Below are positions 42,336 through 51,824 of a stretch of DNA of 64,000 bases, in pieces. Each line of letters opens with the position of its first letter. The first letter of the stretch is position 1. The notes beneath the pieces are model-generated. The model searched no databases and was not told the origin of the DNA. It saw only the letters and a list, made by a program, of their open reading frames with translations. The stretch is from Hydrogenophaga sp. A37 (lineage in GTDB: Bacteria > Pseudomonadota > Gammaproteobacteria > Burkholderiales > Burkholderiaceae_C), in contig NZ_MUNZ01000128.1 in the NCBI RefSeq assembly GCF_002001205.1, positions 1 to 64,000 on the forward strand, read 5' to 3'. The translations under genes and the position numbers were made by a program.

Positions 42336-43147
42336 GAGGCCATCCTTGCCAAGAGCACGGCTTGCGCGACCTCGGCAAAACCGGCGCCGCGTTCGTGCTG
42401 CGTCACATAGCGCGGCCGGTGTGACAGCCGGTCCCAGAACCGTGCCACGTTGGCCACGCCCACACTGTGCGGGAAGTGGCCGAACATGGCCGCGTCGTTG
42501 GTCGAGTCGCCCACGTAGACCCAGTGGTCCTGTTCGGCGTCGAGATCACGGCCCAGTTGCTCGCGCACGATCCAGCGCGCGCCAGCCAGCTTGTCGTGCG
42601 CGCCGATCCAGCCGTTGATGTGGATGGAGCTCACGGTGGCGTTCAGCCCGCCGTCCCGCATGAGCCGCACCACCTGCGTGATCGCCGTGTCGTCCAGCTG
42701 CGCGAACTCGCTGTGGTCGATGGCGATGTCGGTCTCTCGGCCCGGGCTGTCTTGAGACAACCGCGTGTGCGGCAGTTCGCTGAGGATGCACTGCGCCACC
42801 GACTGGAGTTGCGCCCAGTTGGCGCGCCGCGCGACCTCGTCCTGCAGATACGCCTTGCGGAGCCTACCGGCGGTGTCACGCCACAGCGCCACGGCACCGT
42901 TCTCCGCCACGATGGCGTTCACAGGCCAGGCCACCGCGAAGGCCTCGCTCCAGCCGGCCGGGCGCCCGGTGATCGCGAACACCGGCAGGCCGGCCGCACG
43001 CAGGGCGTGCAACGCGGAGAGCGCGTCGGGCGTGATGGCGCCTTCGGTGGTGAGGGTGTCGTCGATGTCGGTGAGCACGCCGTGGATGCCGGCGCGCTCG
43101 GCCTGCGGCCAGTCGGCCAGTGATGGGGAAAGGGAGAAGTGGGGCAT
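42332..43147 (-). CDS. HAD-superfamily hydrolase (Cof/SPP-like)
   Basis: This 271-residue protein contains motif I GVLTDIDDTLTTEG (about residues 23-36), motif II VFAITGRPAGW, and motif IV YVGDSTNDAAMFGHF. A large cap (type IIB) lies between them, including TDIAIDHSEFAQLD and the substrate-facing VSSIHINGWIGAHDKLAGARW. It is a phosphatase for a small phosphorylated metabolite, possibly a sugar phosphate. It overlaps the MFS gene (ATGA), suggesting a shared role or transcript. Confidence 0.83.
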   Translation of the reverse strand: MPHFSLSPSLADWPQAERAGIHGVLTDIDDTLTTEGAITPDALSALHALRAAGLPVFAITGRPAGWSEAFAVAWPVNAIVAENGAVALWRDTAGRLRKAYLQDEVARRANWAQLQSVAQCILSELPHTRLSQDSPGRETDIAIDHSEFAQLDDTAITQVVRLMRDGGLNATVSSIHINGWIGAHDKLAGARWIVREQLGRDLDAEQDHWVYVGDSTNDAAMFGHFPHSVGVANVARFWDRLSHRPRYVTQHERGAGFAEVAQAVLLARMAS

Positions 43148-43205
43148 GAAGGGGGAGCAGTTTCGCAGATGTCAAAAAACCGGGGCTGCGTTAGAATCCC
43201 CCGAT

Positions 43206-43284
43206 CCGAGGAGCGTTGCAGCGCACCCCTGACCACTGGTCAGCGCGGGGCGTGAGGCTCGGAACATCCATGCAACGACGCTCA
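43206..43284 (+). ncRNA. SAH (S-adenosylhomocysteine) riboswitch
   Basis: The leader of ahcY reads CCGAGGAGCGTTGCA at its 5' end, pairs with GAGGCTCGG near 43254-43262, and ends with TGCAACGACGCTCA (43271-43284). The last strand pairs with GAGCGTTGCA to form the pseudoknot that is diagnostic for SAH riboswitches. A central ACCCC/GGGG hairpin lies between. The class senses SAH and activates SAH-recycling genes, and the next gene is ahcY. A T8 tract at about 43306-43313 follows and may belong to a terminator in the unbound state. Confidence 0.9.
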
Positions 43285-43357
43285 TCCACTGACGTGTGAT
43301 GGGCTTTTTTTTGCCCCTTTGCGCCAGTGGTTCTTGCCAACCTCATCTGGAGATCCC

Positions 43358-44791
43358 ATGAACGCACGCATCCCGACCGCCGTCAACACCGACTGCGCCA
43401 TCACCGACATCAGCCTGGCCGCCTGGGGCCGCAAAGAAATCCGCATCGCCGAGACCGAAATGCCCGGCCTGATGGCGATCCGCGAAGAGTTTTCCAAGGC
43501 CCAGCCGCTCAAGGGCGCGCGGGTCACCGGCTCGCTGCACATGACCATTCAAACGGCCGTGCTGATCGAAACCCTGCAAGCCCTGGGCGCCGAAGTGCGC
43601 TGGGCCTCGTGCAACATCTTCTCGACGCAGGACCACGCCGCCGCCGCCATTGCCGCCAGCGGCACGCCGGTGTTCGCCATCAAGGGCGAGAGCCTGGCCG
43701 ACTACTGGGACTACACGCACCGCATCTTTGAATTCGGCGCCGCCGGTGCCGAAGGCGAAGGCCCCAACATGATCCTGGACGACGGCGGCGACGCCACCAT
43801 GCTCATGCACCTGGGCAAGCTGGCCGAGAAGGACCAGAGCGTGCTGGCCAACCCCACAAGCGAAGAAGAGCAGATCGTCTTTGCCGCCATCAAGGCCAAG
43901 CTGGCCGTGGACCCGACCTGGTACAGCCGCAAGGGCGCGCAGATCATCGGCGTGACCGAAGAGACCACCACGGGCGTGCACCGCCTGAAGGAAATGAGCG
44001 TCAAGGGCACGCTGATGTTCCGCGCCATCAACGTGAACGACTCGGTGACCAAGAGCAAGTTCGACAACCTCTACGGCTGCCGCGAATCGCTGGTGGACGG
44101 CATCAAGCGCGCCACCGACGTGATGATCGCCGGCAAGGTGGCTTGCGTGGCCGGTTACGGCGACGTGGGCAAGGGCTCGGCCCAGGCCCTGCGCGCCCTG
44201 AGCGCCCAGGTGTGGGTGACCGAGATCGACCCCATCAACGCCCTGCAGGCCGCAATGGAAGGCTACAAGGTCGTCACGATGGAATACGCCGCCGACAAGG
44301 CCGACATCTTCGTCACGACCACCGGCAACAAGGACGTGATCCGCCACGAGCACCTGGTCGCCATGAAGGACCAGGCCATCGTCTGCAACATCGGCCACTT
44401 CGACAACGAGATCCAGGTCGCGACGCTGGAAAAGTACGAATGGGAAGAGATCAAGCCCCAGGTCGATCACGTGATCTTCCCGGACGGCAAGCGCATCATC
44501 CTGCTGGCCAAGGGCCGTCTGGTGAACCTGGGCTGCGGCACCGGCCACCCGAGCTTCGTGATGTCGTCGAGCTTCGCCAACCAGACCATCGCGCAGATCG
44601 AGCTGTTCACGCACAGCGATTTCTACGAAGTGGGCAAGGTCTATGTGCTGCCCAAGCACCTGGACGAAAAGGTGGCCCGCCTGCACCTGAAGAAGGTCGG
44701 CGCGATGCTGACCGAGCTGAGCGACGAGCAGGCGGCCTATATCGGCGTGCCGAAACAGGGCCCCTACAAGCCCGACACCTACCGGTATTAA
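43358..44791 (+). CDS. ahcY: Adenosylhomocysteinase
   Basis: This 477-residue protein hydrolyses S-adenosylhomocysteine to homocysteine and adenosine, keeping SAM-dependent methylation running. The NAD-binding motif [20 protein letters not shown] is about residue 262. Substrate-site landmarks are [40 protein letters not shown] and [32 protein letters not shown]. The C-terminal KPDTYRY is conserved. Length is typical of the bacterial form. The SAH riboswitch lies in its leader, and tlyA and metF follow on the same strand. Confidence 0.98.
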   Translation: MNARIPTAVNTDCAITDISLAAWGRKEIRIAETEMPGLMAIREEFSKAQPLKGARVTGSLHMTIQTAVLIETLQALGAEVRWASCNIFSTQDHAAAAIAASGTPVFAIKGESLADYWDYTHRIFEFGAAGAEGEGPNMILDDGGDATMLMHLGKLAEKDQSVLANPTSEEEQIVFAAIKAKLAVDPTWYSRKGAQIIGVTEETTTGVHRLKEMSVKGTLMFRAINVNDSVTKSKFDNLYGCRESLVDGIKRATDVMIAGKVACVAGYGDVGKGSAQALRALSAQVWVTEIDPINALQAAMEGYKVVTMEYAADKADIFVTTTGNKDVIRHEHLVAMKDQAIVCNIGHFDNEIQVATLEKYEWEEIKPQVDHVIFPDGKRIILLAKGRLVNLGCGTGHPSFVMSSSFANQTIAQIELFTHSDFYEVGKVYVLPKHLDEKVARLHLKKVGAMLTELSDEQAAYIGVPKQGPYKPDTYRY

Positions 44792-44816
44792 GCACCTCCC
44801 GCGCAGGTCTTGACTC

Positions 44817-44894
44817 CCCCCGCGCCGCCTTCGGCGTCACCCCCCAGGGGCGGCGCTGGCGGCCCGGCAAAGCCGGTTCCGCTGCGCCCTGGGG
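44817..44894. repeat. Dispersed GC-rich intergenic repeat (copy 2)
   Basis: It corresponds to the copy at 39268..39345: a CCCCC block, a CGCC-TTCG-GCG hairpin, a CCCCC-AGGGG core, GGCGGCGCTGGC and a trailing CCGGC-AAA-GCCGG stem. It lies between ahcY and tlyA. Confidence 0.7.
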
Positions 44895-44961
44895 CTCGTG
44901 GCCTTCGGACCGCTCGTTGCTCGCCAGTGACGTTGCTGCCTTCTTTTTTTCCGTTCTCCCC

Positions 44962-45729
44962 ATGCGTGCTGACCAACTTCTCGTTGAACGCGGCCTCGCC
45001 GCATCCCGCTCACAGGCCCAGCGGCTGATCGCTGCGGGTGTGCGCTGGCGTGTGCCGCCGGGCGACTGGAAAGCCGTCACCAAAAACGGCGATGAGCTGC
45101 GCGAGACGGTGGAGCTGGAGCTGCTGGACACGGCGGAGTCTCGCTTCGTGTCGCGCGGCGGGCTCAAGCTCGACGGCGCGCTCACGCACTGCGGCCTGGA
45201 TGTGACCGGCCAACGCTGCCTCGACGTGGGGCAGAGCAGCGGTGGTTTCACCGACTGCCTGCTCCAGCGCGGCGCCGCGCGGGTGGTGGGCGTGGACGTG
45301 GGCCAGGGCCAGTTGCACCCGAAGCTGCGAGCCGAATCGCGTGTGGTCTGCATGGAGAAATGCAACGCCCGCGAGCTCACGGCCGAACAGCTGGTGGAGG
45401 CGGGTGGTGAAGACGCTGCCGCGCCCTTCGACCTGATCGTGGGCGACCTGTCGTTCATCTCGCAGACCCTGGTGTGGCCGGCCATCGTGCCGCTGCTGAA
45501 AGAGGGCGGCCATTTGCTGATGCTGGTGAAGCCGCAGTTCGAACTGCAGCCCGAGCACATCGGCAAGGGCGGTCTGGTGAAGGACGTCGCGAGTTATGCG
45601 CTGGTGCGCGAGCGCATCGCACAAGCCTGTGTGGACCGCGGCCTGACGCTGCGGGACTACTTTGAAAGTGCCATCACCGGCGGTGACGGCAACCGCGAAT
45701 TTTTCATCTGGGCGAAACGGTCGGCTTGA
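44962..45729 (+). CDS. tlyA: TlyA-family rRNA 2'-O-methyltransferase (S4 + FtsJ domains)
   Basis: This 255-residue protein opens with an S4 RNA-binding domain (MRADQLLVERGLAASRSQAQRLIAAGVRW). FVSRGGLKLDGAL leads into an FtsJ-like methyltransferase domain with SAM motif CLDVGQSSGGFTDCLLQRGA. DLIVGDLSFISQTLVWPAIVPLL and LLMLVKPQFELQP complete the family pattern. TlyA proteins methylate rRNA riboses (shown in actinobacteria) and were earlier called hemolysins. It consumes SAM between two methyl-cycle genes. Confidence 0.88.
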   Translation: MRADQLLVERGLAASRSQAQRLIAAGVRWRVPPGDWKAVTKNGDELRETVELELLDTAESRFVSRGGLKLDGALTHCGLDVTGQRCLDVGQSSGGFTDCLLQRGAARVVGVDVGQGQLHPKLRAESRVVCMEKCNARELTAEQLVEAGGEDAAAPFDLIVGDLSFISQTLVWPAIVPLLKEGGHLLMLVKPQFELQPEHIGKGGLVKDVASYALVRERIAQACVDRGLTLRDYFESAITGGDGNREFFIWAKRSA

Positions 45730-45767
45730 TGCCGCTCCGTGGGCCCGACGCTCGACAAGGAATCACC

Positions 45768-46598
45768 ATGGCGTTGCCATTGAGTTTTGAATTCTTCCCG
45801 CCCAAGACGCCCGAGGGCACCGAGAAGCTGCGCGCCGTGCGCCAGCAGCTCTACGTGCAGAAGCCCGAGTTCTGCTCGGTCACCTACGGCGCGGGCGGCT
45901 CCACGCACCAAGGCACGTTTGACACCGTGGGCGAAATCCTGGCCGAGGGCGTGAGCGCCGCCTCGCACTTCTCGTGCATCGGTGCCACCAAGGCCAGCGT
46001 GCGCGAACAGCTCGCCACGCTCAAGGCCATGGGCGTGAAGCGCCTGGTGGCGCTGCGCGGTGATTTGCCCAGCGGCTACGGCATCGGTGGCGAGTTCCAC
46101 CACGCCAGCGATCTGGTGGCCTTCATCCGCGAAGAAACCGGGCGCGACTTCCACATCGAGGTGGCGGCCTACCCGGAAATCCACCCACAGGCCAAGTCGC
46201 CTGAGGCCGACCTGCAGGCCTACGTGACCAAGATCAAGGCCGGCGCGGACTCGGCCATCACGCAGTACTTCTACAACAGCGACGCCTACTTCCGTTTCGT
46301 GGACGACGCGCACAAGCTGGGCGCCACCGCGCCGGTGGTGCCGGGCATCATGCCGATTGGAAGCTCCACGCAGCTGATGCGTTTTTCCGACGCCTGCGGC
46401 GCCGAGATCCCGCGCTGGATCCGCCTGCGCCTGCAAGGCTATGGCGACGACATCGCGTCCATCAAGGCCTTCGGCCTGGACGTGGTGACCGACCTGTGCG
46501 ACCAGTTGCGCAGCGCCGGGGTGCCCGCGCTGCACTTCTACACCATGAACCAGAGCGCGGCCACGCTGGAGATCGTGAAGCGGCTGCAATTGGGGTAA
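45768..46598 (+). CDS. metF: 5,10-methylenetetrahydrofolate reductase
   Basis: This 276-residue FAD enzyme supplies 5-methyl-THF for methionine synthesis. Characteristic segments are LSFEFFPPKTPEGTEKL at the N-terminus, SVTYGAGGSTHQGT, LVALRGDLPSGYG, HIEVAAYPEIHPQA and ITQYFYNSDAYFRFVDD. Length matches MetF of proteobacteria. AAGGA precedes ATG 45768. It lies downstream of ahcY and tlyA on the same strand, forming a methyl-cycle group that the SAH riboswitch may partly control. Confidence 0.96.
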   Translation: MALPLSFEFFPPKTPEGTEKLRAVRQQLYVQKPEFCSVTYGAGGSTHQGTFDTVGEILAEGVSAASHFSCIGATKASVREQLATLKAMGVKRLVALRGDLPSGYGIGGEFHHASDLVAFIREETGRDFHIEVAAYPEIHPQAKSPEADLQAYVTKIKAGADSAITQYFYNSDAYFRFVDDAHKLGATAPVVPGIMPIGSSTQLMRFSDACGAEIPRWIRLRLQGYGDDIASIKAFGLDVVTDLCDQLRSAGVPALHFYTMNQSAATLEIVKRLQLG

Positions 46599-46636
46599 GG
46601 TGCCGGGCTGTCTGAACGCGCCTGAAAGCACACGCC

Positions 46637-47197
46637 ATGCCCATCGACCCCAGATCCCGACCCCGCCGCGGCCACGCGTTCGCGGCGTGGCTGTTGATGG
46701 CCCTGCTGGTGGGCTGCGCGGCCCCCGCTCCAGCGCCGGTGAACCCCGCGCCAGGCGCAGACCGCTCGCAGGTCGGTCAGCCCGCTGGATCACCCGAACC
46801 GATAGCGCCTTCCGCTGCCGCATCCGAGCCGTCGGGGGCGCCGACCGCGCGCGGGGATGCCACCCCCGAAACCGGAGATCGGCCCGTCACCGCGTCGGCA
46901 CCCGATCAGCTGATCGCCCAAGGGCTGGCGTCGTGGTATGGGCGCAAGTTTCACGGTCGCCGCACCGCCAGCGGCGAGCGCTACGACATGCACGATTTCA
47001 CGGCCGCGCACAAGACCTTGCCGTTCGGCACCCGGGTGCGCGTGCGCAGCCTGCAGACCGGCAAGGAGGTGGTCGTGCGCATCAACGACCGAGGCCCTTA
47101 CCGGCACCGGCGCATCATCGATCTGAGCCAGGCCGCGATCACGGCACTGGGCGTGCGCCACCGCGGCGTGACCTCGGTGGAGTTGCTGAGAGAATGA
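46637..47197 (+). CDS. RlpA-like lipoprotein (septal lytic transglycosylase family)
   Basis: This 186-residue protein has a lipoprotein signal (AFAAWLLMALLVGCAAP, with the lipobox LVGC). A Pro/Ala-rich low-complexity linker follows. The double-psi beta-barrel is GLASWYGRKFHGRRTASGERYDMHDFTAAHKTLPFGTRVRVRSLQTGKEVVVRINDRGPYRHRRIIDLSQAAI. It lacks the SPOR domain of longer RlpA proteins. RlpA-type enzymes cleave denuded glycan strands at the septum. It lies between metF and metY. Confidence 0.88.
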   Translation: MPIDPRSRPRRGHAFAAWLLMALLVGCAAPAPAPVNPAPGADRSQVGQPAGSPEPIAPSAAASEPSGAPTARGDATPETGDRPVTASAPDQLIAQGLASWYGRKFHGRRTASGERYDMHDFTAAHKTLPFGTRVRVRSLQTGKEVVVRINDRGPYRHRRIIDLSQAAITALGVRHRGVTSVELLRE

Positions 47198-47249
47198 CGC
47201 CGGCTGCGCGGAATCCCTGGTGCGGCCACCCATCCAGGAGACCCGCTAC

Positions 47250-48527
47250 ATGAAAATCGAAACCATCGCCGTGCACGGCGGCTACACCCCCGACCCCACC
47301 ACCAAGGCGGTGGCGGTGCCGATCTACCAGACCGTGGCCTACGCCTTCGACGACACGCAGCACGGCGCCGACCTGTTCGACCTCAAGGTCGCCGGCAACA
47401 TCTACAGCCGCATCATGAACCCGACCAATGGCGTGCTCGAAGCGCGTCTGGCCGCGCTCGAAGGCGGTATCGGTGCGCTGGCCATGGCCTCGGGCATGGC
47501 AGCGATCACGGCGGCGATCCAGACCATCGCCGAGAGCGGCGACAACATCGTCTCGGCCTCCACGCTCTACGGCGGCACCTACAACCTGTTTGCCCACACC
47601 TTCCCGCAACAGGGCATCACCGTGCGCTTCGCCGACCCGCGCGACCCGGCCGCGTTCGCCGCGCTGATCGACGAGCGCACCAAGGCGGTCTATTGCGAGT
47701 CCATCGGCAACCCGCTGGGCAACGTGACCGACATCGGCGCGCTCGCTGAAGTGGCCCACGCCGCCGGCGTGCCGCTGATCGTGGACAACACCGTGACCAG
47801 CCCCTACCTGTGCCGCCCGTTCGAACACGGCGCCGACATCGTGGTGCACTCGCTCACCAAGTACCTGGGCGGCCACGGCACCACCATCGGCGGCGCCATC
47901 GTCGACAGCGGCAAGTTCCCGTGGGCGGAACACAAGGCCCGCTTCAAACGCCTGAACGAACCCGACGTGAGCTACCACGGCGTGGTCTACACCGAGGCGC
48001 TGGGCGCTGCCGCCTACATCGGGCGCGCTCGAGTGGTGCCGCTGCGCAACATGGGCGCGGCACTCTCGCCCATGAATGCCTTCCAGATCCTGCAAGGCAT
48101 CGAAACCCTGGCACTGCGCATGGACCGCATCTGCGAGAACGCGGTGAAGATCGCCATGCATCTGCAGAACCACCCCCAGGTGGCCTGGGTCAACTACGCC
48201 GGCCTGCCCGACCACAAAGACCACGCGCTGGTGCAGCGGTACATGGGTGGCCGCGCTTCCGGCATCATCAGTTTCGGCCTGAAGTCGGCCGACGCGATTG
48301 CCGCCGGCGCGCGTTTCCAGGACGCGCTGCAGCTCTTCACCCGGCTGGTGAACATCGGTGACGCCAAGTCGCTGGCCTGCCATCCTGCCACCACCACGCA
48401 CCGCCAGCTCAATCCCGACGAGATGAAGAAGGCCGGCGTGAGCACGGACATGGTCCGCCTGTCCATTGGCATCGAACACATCGACGACCTGCTGGCCGAT
48501 CTGGACCAGTCATTGGACAAGGTGTGA
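47250..48527 (+). CDS. metY: O-acetylhomoserine sulfhydrylase (MetY/MetZ-type)
   Basis: This 425-residue PLP enzyme of the Cys/Met metabolism family makes homocysteine from O-acetyl- or O-succinylhomoserine and sulfide. Motifs are [22 protein letters not shown] at the N-terminus, [20 protein letters not shown], the Schiff-base region [18 protein letters not shown], and [14 protein letters not shown]. Length fits MetY. The overall group with metF and ahcY covers homocysteine supply and methyl recycling. Confidence 0.9.
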   Translation: MKIETIAVHGGYTPDPTTKAVAVPIYQTVAYAFDDTQHGADLFDLKVAGNIYSRIMNPTNGVLEARLAALEGGIGALAMASGMAAITAAIQTIAESGDNIVSASTLYGGTYNLFAHTFPQQGITVRFADPRDPAAFAALIDERTKAVYCESIGNPLGNVTDIGALAEVAHAAGVPLIVDNTVTSPYLCRPFEHGADIVVHSLTKYLGGHGTTIGGAIVDSGKFPWAEHKARFKRLNEPDVSYHGVVYTEALGAAAYIGRARVVPLRNMGAALSPMNAFQILQGIETLALRMDRICENAVKIAMHLQNHPQVAWVNYAGLPDHKDHALVQRYMGGRASGIISFGLKSADAIAAGARFQDALQLFTRLVNIGDAKSLACHPATTTHRQLNPDEMKKAGVSTDMVRLSIGIEHIDDLLADLDQSLDKV

Positions 48528-48540
48528 GGATCAACGCCCG

Positions 48541-49311
48541 GTGCGCGCGCTGAAGGTGGCGTTGGTGTGGTTGTTGTCGGGTCTGGCGCTGCTGTACCTG
48601 GCGGGATGTGGTGCCATGTACACGTGGCAACGCGCCTTGCTTTACCTCCCGCAACCGGCGCGTCTGCCGGGCGAATCGCTGGCGCTGCCGGTGGAGGGTG
48701 CCACGCTGCAGGTCAGTGTGCGGTCTCGCCCCGGCGCGCCCGCCCTCCTGTACTTTGGTGGCAACGCCGAGGACGTGTCGGCCACCTTGCCGCAGCTGGC
48801 GCAGCTGTTCCCCGACCACGCGCTGTACCTGTTGCACTACCGGGGTTTCGGGCAGAGCACGGGTGAGCCCACCGAGCTGGTCTTGCACGCCGATGCGCTG
48901 GTGCTGTATGAGCACGCACGGCGCGGCCACCCTGAGATCAAGGTGGTGGGGCGCAGCCTGGGCAGTGGCGTGGCCGTTCGCCTCGCCAGCGAACGAGCGG
49001 TGGCCAGGCTGGTCTTGATCACGCCCTACGACAGCATTGAAAACGTGGCGGTCGAGCAGTTTCCGTGGTTGCCCGTGCGCTGGCTGATCCGGGACCGCTT
49101 CGACTCGGCCGCACTGGCCGGGCGCATCGGCGTGCCGACCACCTTGATCGCGGCCGAGCACGACACTCTGATCCGGCCGGAGCGCACGGCCCGGCTGCTG
49201 ACGCACTTTCGGCCCGGCGTGGCGCGCCTGGTGAACATCCCGGGCACGGGGCACAACGACATCGGTGCCAGCCCGCGGTACGCGCGGGCGCTTGCCGCCG
49301 CCTTGCGCTGA
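48541..49311 (+). CDS. Alpha/beta hydrolase with N-terminal membrane anchor/lipoprotein-like signal
   Basis: The product has 256 residues with a GTG start at 48541 (GAGG upstream). The N-terminus (VALVWLLSGLALLYLAGCGAMYTWQ) holds a hydrophobic helix with an LAGC lipobox-like motif. The hydrolase part has YFGGNAEDV, LLHYRGFGQSTGEPT, the nucleophile elbow VVGRSLGSGVAV, and a late VNIPGTGHNDI with the catalytic His. It resembles the YfhR/BEM46 peptidase-like group. Substrate unknown. It lies 13 bp after metY. Confidence 0.78.
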   Translation: MRALKVALVWLLSGLALLYLAGCGAMYTWQRALLYLPQPARLPGESLALPVEGATLQVSVRSRPGAPALLYFGGNAEDVSATLPQLAQLFPDHALYLLHYRGFGQSTGEPTELVLHADALVLYEHARRGHPEIKVVGRSLGSGVAVRLASERAVARLVLITPYDSIENVAVEQFPWLPVRWLIRDRFDSAALAGRIGVPTTLIAAEHDTLIRPERTARLLTHFRPGVARLVNIPGTGHNDIGASPRYARALAAALR

Positions 49312-49359
49312 GCGTCAGCGGTTCCCGGGGCGCCCGTTCGGTCCGGTCCTGATATCGAT

Positions 49360-49373
49360 TTGATCTGGGTCAA
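49360..49373. promoter_or_regulatory. FNR/ANR-type box upstream of ompW
   Basis: TTGATCTGGGTCAA is a near-perfect FNR dyad (TTGAT-N4-GTCAA), 129 bp before the ompW start. OmpW of enterobacteria is known to be controlled by oxygen through FNR, which supports the call. Confidence 0.7.
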
Positions 49374-49501
49374 AGCACAGCGCTGAAGCGGGCGTTCGCG
49401 GCCTCGGCGCCCCATTCCCTTGACATGACTCAACCGGCAGACCGGGGGTGGCGACTCCAATCCGTTTCGGGAATGTTCCCGTGATGAGGAAGAAGTTGAT
49501 C

Positions 49502-50098
49502 ATGTCGAAGAAGCACATCCTTGCCATCGCCACCCTGTCCGTTCTGGCCGCAGCCCCTGCGTTGGCCCAAGATTTCAAGGCCGGCGATGTGCTGGTCCGC
49601 GCCCGCGCCGTTCACCTGAACAGCGCCAACAAGGACAGCACCGGTCTGGACCTGTCCATCAACAACAAGTGGTTGCCGGAAGTGGACTTCACCTACTTCC
49701 TGAGCCCGAACCTGGCCACCGAGCTGATCCTGACCGTGCCGCAGAAGCACACCCTGTCGGCCGGCAGCGCCGAGATCGGCTCGCTCAAACACCTGCCGCC
49801 CACCTTGAGCGTCCAGTACCACTTTCCGATGGGTGCGTTCAAGCCCTATGTGGGTGCGGGCCTGAACTACACGCGCTTCAGCTCGGTGAACCTGCCGGCT
49901 GGCGTGGACATCAAGCGCAACAGCGTGGGCGCGGCGCTGCAGGCCGGTGTGGACATCCCCGTCGGCAAGGGCATGTACCTCAACATTGACGTGAAGAAGG
50001 TGTACATCGGCACCAAGGTGTCGGCCGGTGGCAGTGAGATCGGCAAGTTCAAGGTCGATCCGGTGCTGGTCGGCGTGGGCCTGGGCTGGAAGTTCTGA
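49502..50098 (+). CDS. ompW: OmpW-family outer membrane protein
   Basis: This 198-residue protein starts at ATG 49502; an upstream in-frame ATG at 49448 is rejected because it would displace the signal peptide. The signal KHILAIATLSVLAAAPALA is followed by an eight-stranded barrel sequence with alternating hydrophobic residues: DVLVRARAVHLNSAN, WLPEVDFTYFLSPNLATELIL, PPTLSVQYHFP, FKPYVGAGLNYTRF, and a terminal aromatic LVGVGLGWKF typical for outer membrane insertion. OmpW channels take up small hydrophobic molecules. The FNR-type box suggests control by oxygen. Confidence 0.9.
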   Translation: MSKKHILAIATLSVLAAAPALAQDFKAGDVLVRARAVHLNSANKDSTGLDLSINNKWLPEVDFTYFLSPNLATELILTVPQKHTLSAGSAEIGSLKHLPPTLSVQYHFPMGAFKPYVGAGLNYTRFSSVNLPAGVDIKRNSVGAALQAGVDIPVGKGMYLNIDVKKVYIGTKVSAGGSEIGKFKVDPVLVGVGLGWKF

Positions 50099-50122
50099 CA
50101 CCCACCCTCTTCAGCGCTTCGC

Positions 50123-50157
50123 AAGGCTTCCTGTCTTCCAGGCAGGAGGCCTTTTTT
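50123..50157 (+). terminator. Intrinsic terminator between ompW and paaE
   Basis: AAGGCTTCCTG (50123-50133) pairs with CAGGAGGCCTT (50143-50153) with one T-G mismatch/wobble, a 9-base loop and a T-tract. The complement is also A/T-flanked, so it may serve paaE as well. Confidence 0.85.
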
Positions 50158-50172
50158 GTTTGAGGCGCGCGG

Positions 50173-51282
50173 TCAGCGCTCGTCGTAGCTGACCACGAGT
50201 GTGTCGGTGATCGGTCGCGCCTGGCAGCTCAGCACGAAGCCCTTGTCGGTTTCCCAGGGCTCCAGCGTGAAGTTCTTGTCCATCGTGACCGAGCCTTCCA
50301 CCACCTTGGCGCGGCAGGTGCAGCACACGCCGCCGCGGCACGACCACGGCAGGTCCAGCCCGGCGTTGAGCGCCGCATCGAGCACCTTGTCGTCCTTGCC
50401 CATGCGCAACTGGTGCGGCTTGCCGTCGAGCACCACGGTCAGTGCCACTTCGCCGTCGGTGCGCACGGCCGGGTGGCCGAGCACGGCGGCCTGGCGCTGG
50501 TCCGTGGGCAGGGCTTCCAACGTGGGCGAAGTGAAGCGCTCGGTGTGCACGCGGTCCGGGCGCACACCGGCGTCGAGCAAGGCCTTTTCGGTCGCTTCGA
50601 TCATGGACTCGGGGCCGCAGATGAAGACCTCGTCCATGCTACCCACGGGCAGCAGCGCGGCGATGATGGCGCGCACCTTGTCGCCGTCGATGCGGCCCTC
50701 GAGCAGCGGCACCTCCTGCGCCTGACGCGAAAGCACGTGGATCAGCGTGAGGCGCCCGGGGTAGCGGTCCTTCAGGTCTTGCAGGGCCTCGTTGAACATC
50801 ACGCTGGCCATGCGCCGGTTGCCGTAGACCAGGGTGAATTTCGAGTCGGGCGACTCCTCCAGTGTGCTGGCCATGATGGACAGGATGGGTGTGATGCCCG
50901 AACCCGCCGCGAAGCCCACGCGGTGGATGGCGCGGGGTTTGTGGACGGTGAAGCGGCCGTCGGGCGGCATCACGCTCAACGTGTCGCCGGCCTGGAGCTC
51001 GGCCGCCGCCCAGTTGGAAAACACGCCACCCTCCACGGGGCGAATGCCCAGCGTGAGCTCGCCCTGCCGCGTGAGCAGGCTGCGCGGGCTGCTGATGGAG
51101 TAGCTGCGTCGTATGTCTTGCCCGCCGATGCTGGCGCGCAGCGTGAGGAACTGGCCCGGCTCGAAGGCGAAGGTCTCGCGCAGTGGCTCGGGGACGGCGA
51201 ACGAGATGGCCACGGCGCCTGCGGCCTCGGGGCTGACGCGCGAGACGGTGAGATCGTGGAAACGGGGGAGGACTGCGTTCAT
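50173..51282 (-). CDS. paaE: Phenylacetyl-CoA epoxidase reductase subunit
   Basis: This 369-residue flavoprotein passes electrons from NADPH to the PaaA diiron site. The FAD motif is RRSYSISS, and the NAD(P) region is FAAGSGITPILSIM. FICGPESMIE is the usual reductase landmark. The C-terminal plant-type 2Fe-2S domain has CRGGVCCTCRAKV and later LSC. ATG 51282 is 2 bp from the end of paaD. It is the last gene of paaABCDE. Confidence 0.95.
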   Translation of the reverse strand: MNAVLPRFHDLTVSRVSPEAAGAVAISFAVPEPLRETFAFEPGQFLTLRASIGGQDIRRSYSISSPRSLLTRQGELTLGIRPVEGGVFSNWAAAELQAGDTLSVMPPDGRFTVHKPRAIHRVGFAAGSGITPILSIMASTLEESPDSKFTLVYGNRRMASVMFNEALQDLKDRYPGRLTLIHVLSRQAQEVPLLEGRIDGDKVRAIIAALLPVGSMDEVFICGPESMIEATEKALLDAGVRPDRVHTERFTSPTLEALPTDQRQAAVLGHPAVRTDGEVALTVVLDGKPHQLRMGKDDKVLDAALNAGLDLPWSCRGGVCCTCRAKVVEGSVTMDKNFTLEPWETDKGFVLSCQARPITDTLVVSYDER

Positions 51283-51284
51283 GT

Positions 51285-51824
51285 TCAGTACGGCTTGAAG
51301 TAGTCGAAGGGTTCGAGGCAGTCCAGGCACTTGTAAAGAGCCTTGCAGGCGGTGGAGCCGAAGGGCGAGGTTTGTGTGGTGTTGTTCGAGCCGCACTGCG
51401 GGCAGGCGATGGCTTCAACCGTCACTGCCTGACGGCTGAAGCGCAACACGCCGGCGGGTGGCGTTTGCGTGCACTTCGGCGGCGCGATGCCGTAGGCGCG
51501 CAGCTTCTCGCGCGCTGGTTCGCTCATCCAGTCGGTGGTCCAGGCGGGTGAGAGCTGGGTGACCACACGGCCCTCAAAACCCATGTCTTGCAGCGCTGCG
51601 CGCACGTCGTCCTCAATCTGCCCCATGGCGGGGCAGCCGCTGTAGGTGGGTGTGATCACCACCTCGGGCTCGCCGCCGTGCCCCAGGCGGACGTCGCGCA
51701 GGATGCCCATCTCTTCGAGCGTGATGGCGGGAATTTCGGGGTCGGTCAGTCGAGACAGGGCGGCCCGGATCGCGATGATCGCGGCATCGGGCTTGTCAAG
51801 CATCGCTGCGCCCATGGGGCTCAC
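51285..51824 (-). CDS. paaD: Phenylacetyl-CoA epoxidase maturation protein PaaD
   Basis: The product has 179 residues from a GTG at 51824 that overlaps the paaC stop; ATG 51815 is the alternative. The MIP18/FeS-assembly domain reads LTDPEIPAITLEEMGILRDVRL and VVITPTYSGCPAMGQIEDDV. The C-terminal zinc-ribbon-like part has CPQCGSNNT ... CKALYKCLDCLEPFDYFKPY. PaaD is thought to assist Fe-S or diiron assembly in the epoxidase system. Confidence 0.93.
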   Translation of the reverse strand: MSPMGAAMLDKPDAAIIAIRAALSRLTDPEIPAITLEEMGILRDVRLGHGGEPEVVITPTYSGCPAMGQIEDDVRAALQDMGFEGRVVTQLSPAWTTDWMSEPAREKLRAYGIAPPKCTQTPPAGVLRFSRQAVTVEAIACPQCGSNNTTQTSPFGSTACKALYKCLDCLEPFDYFKPY

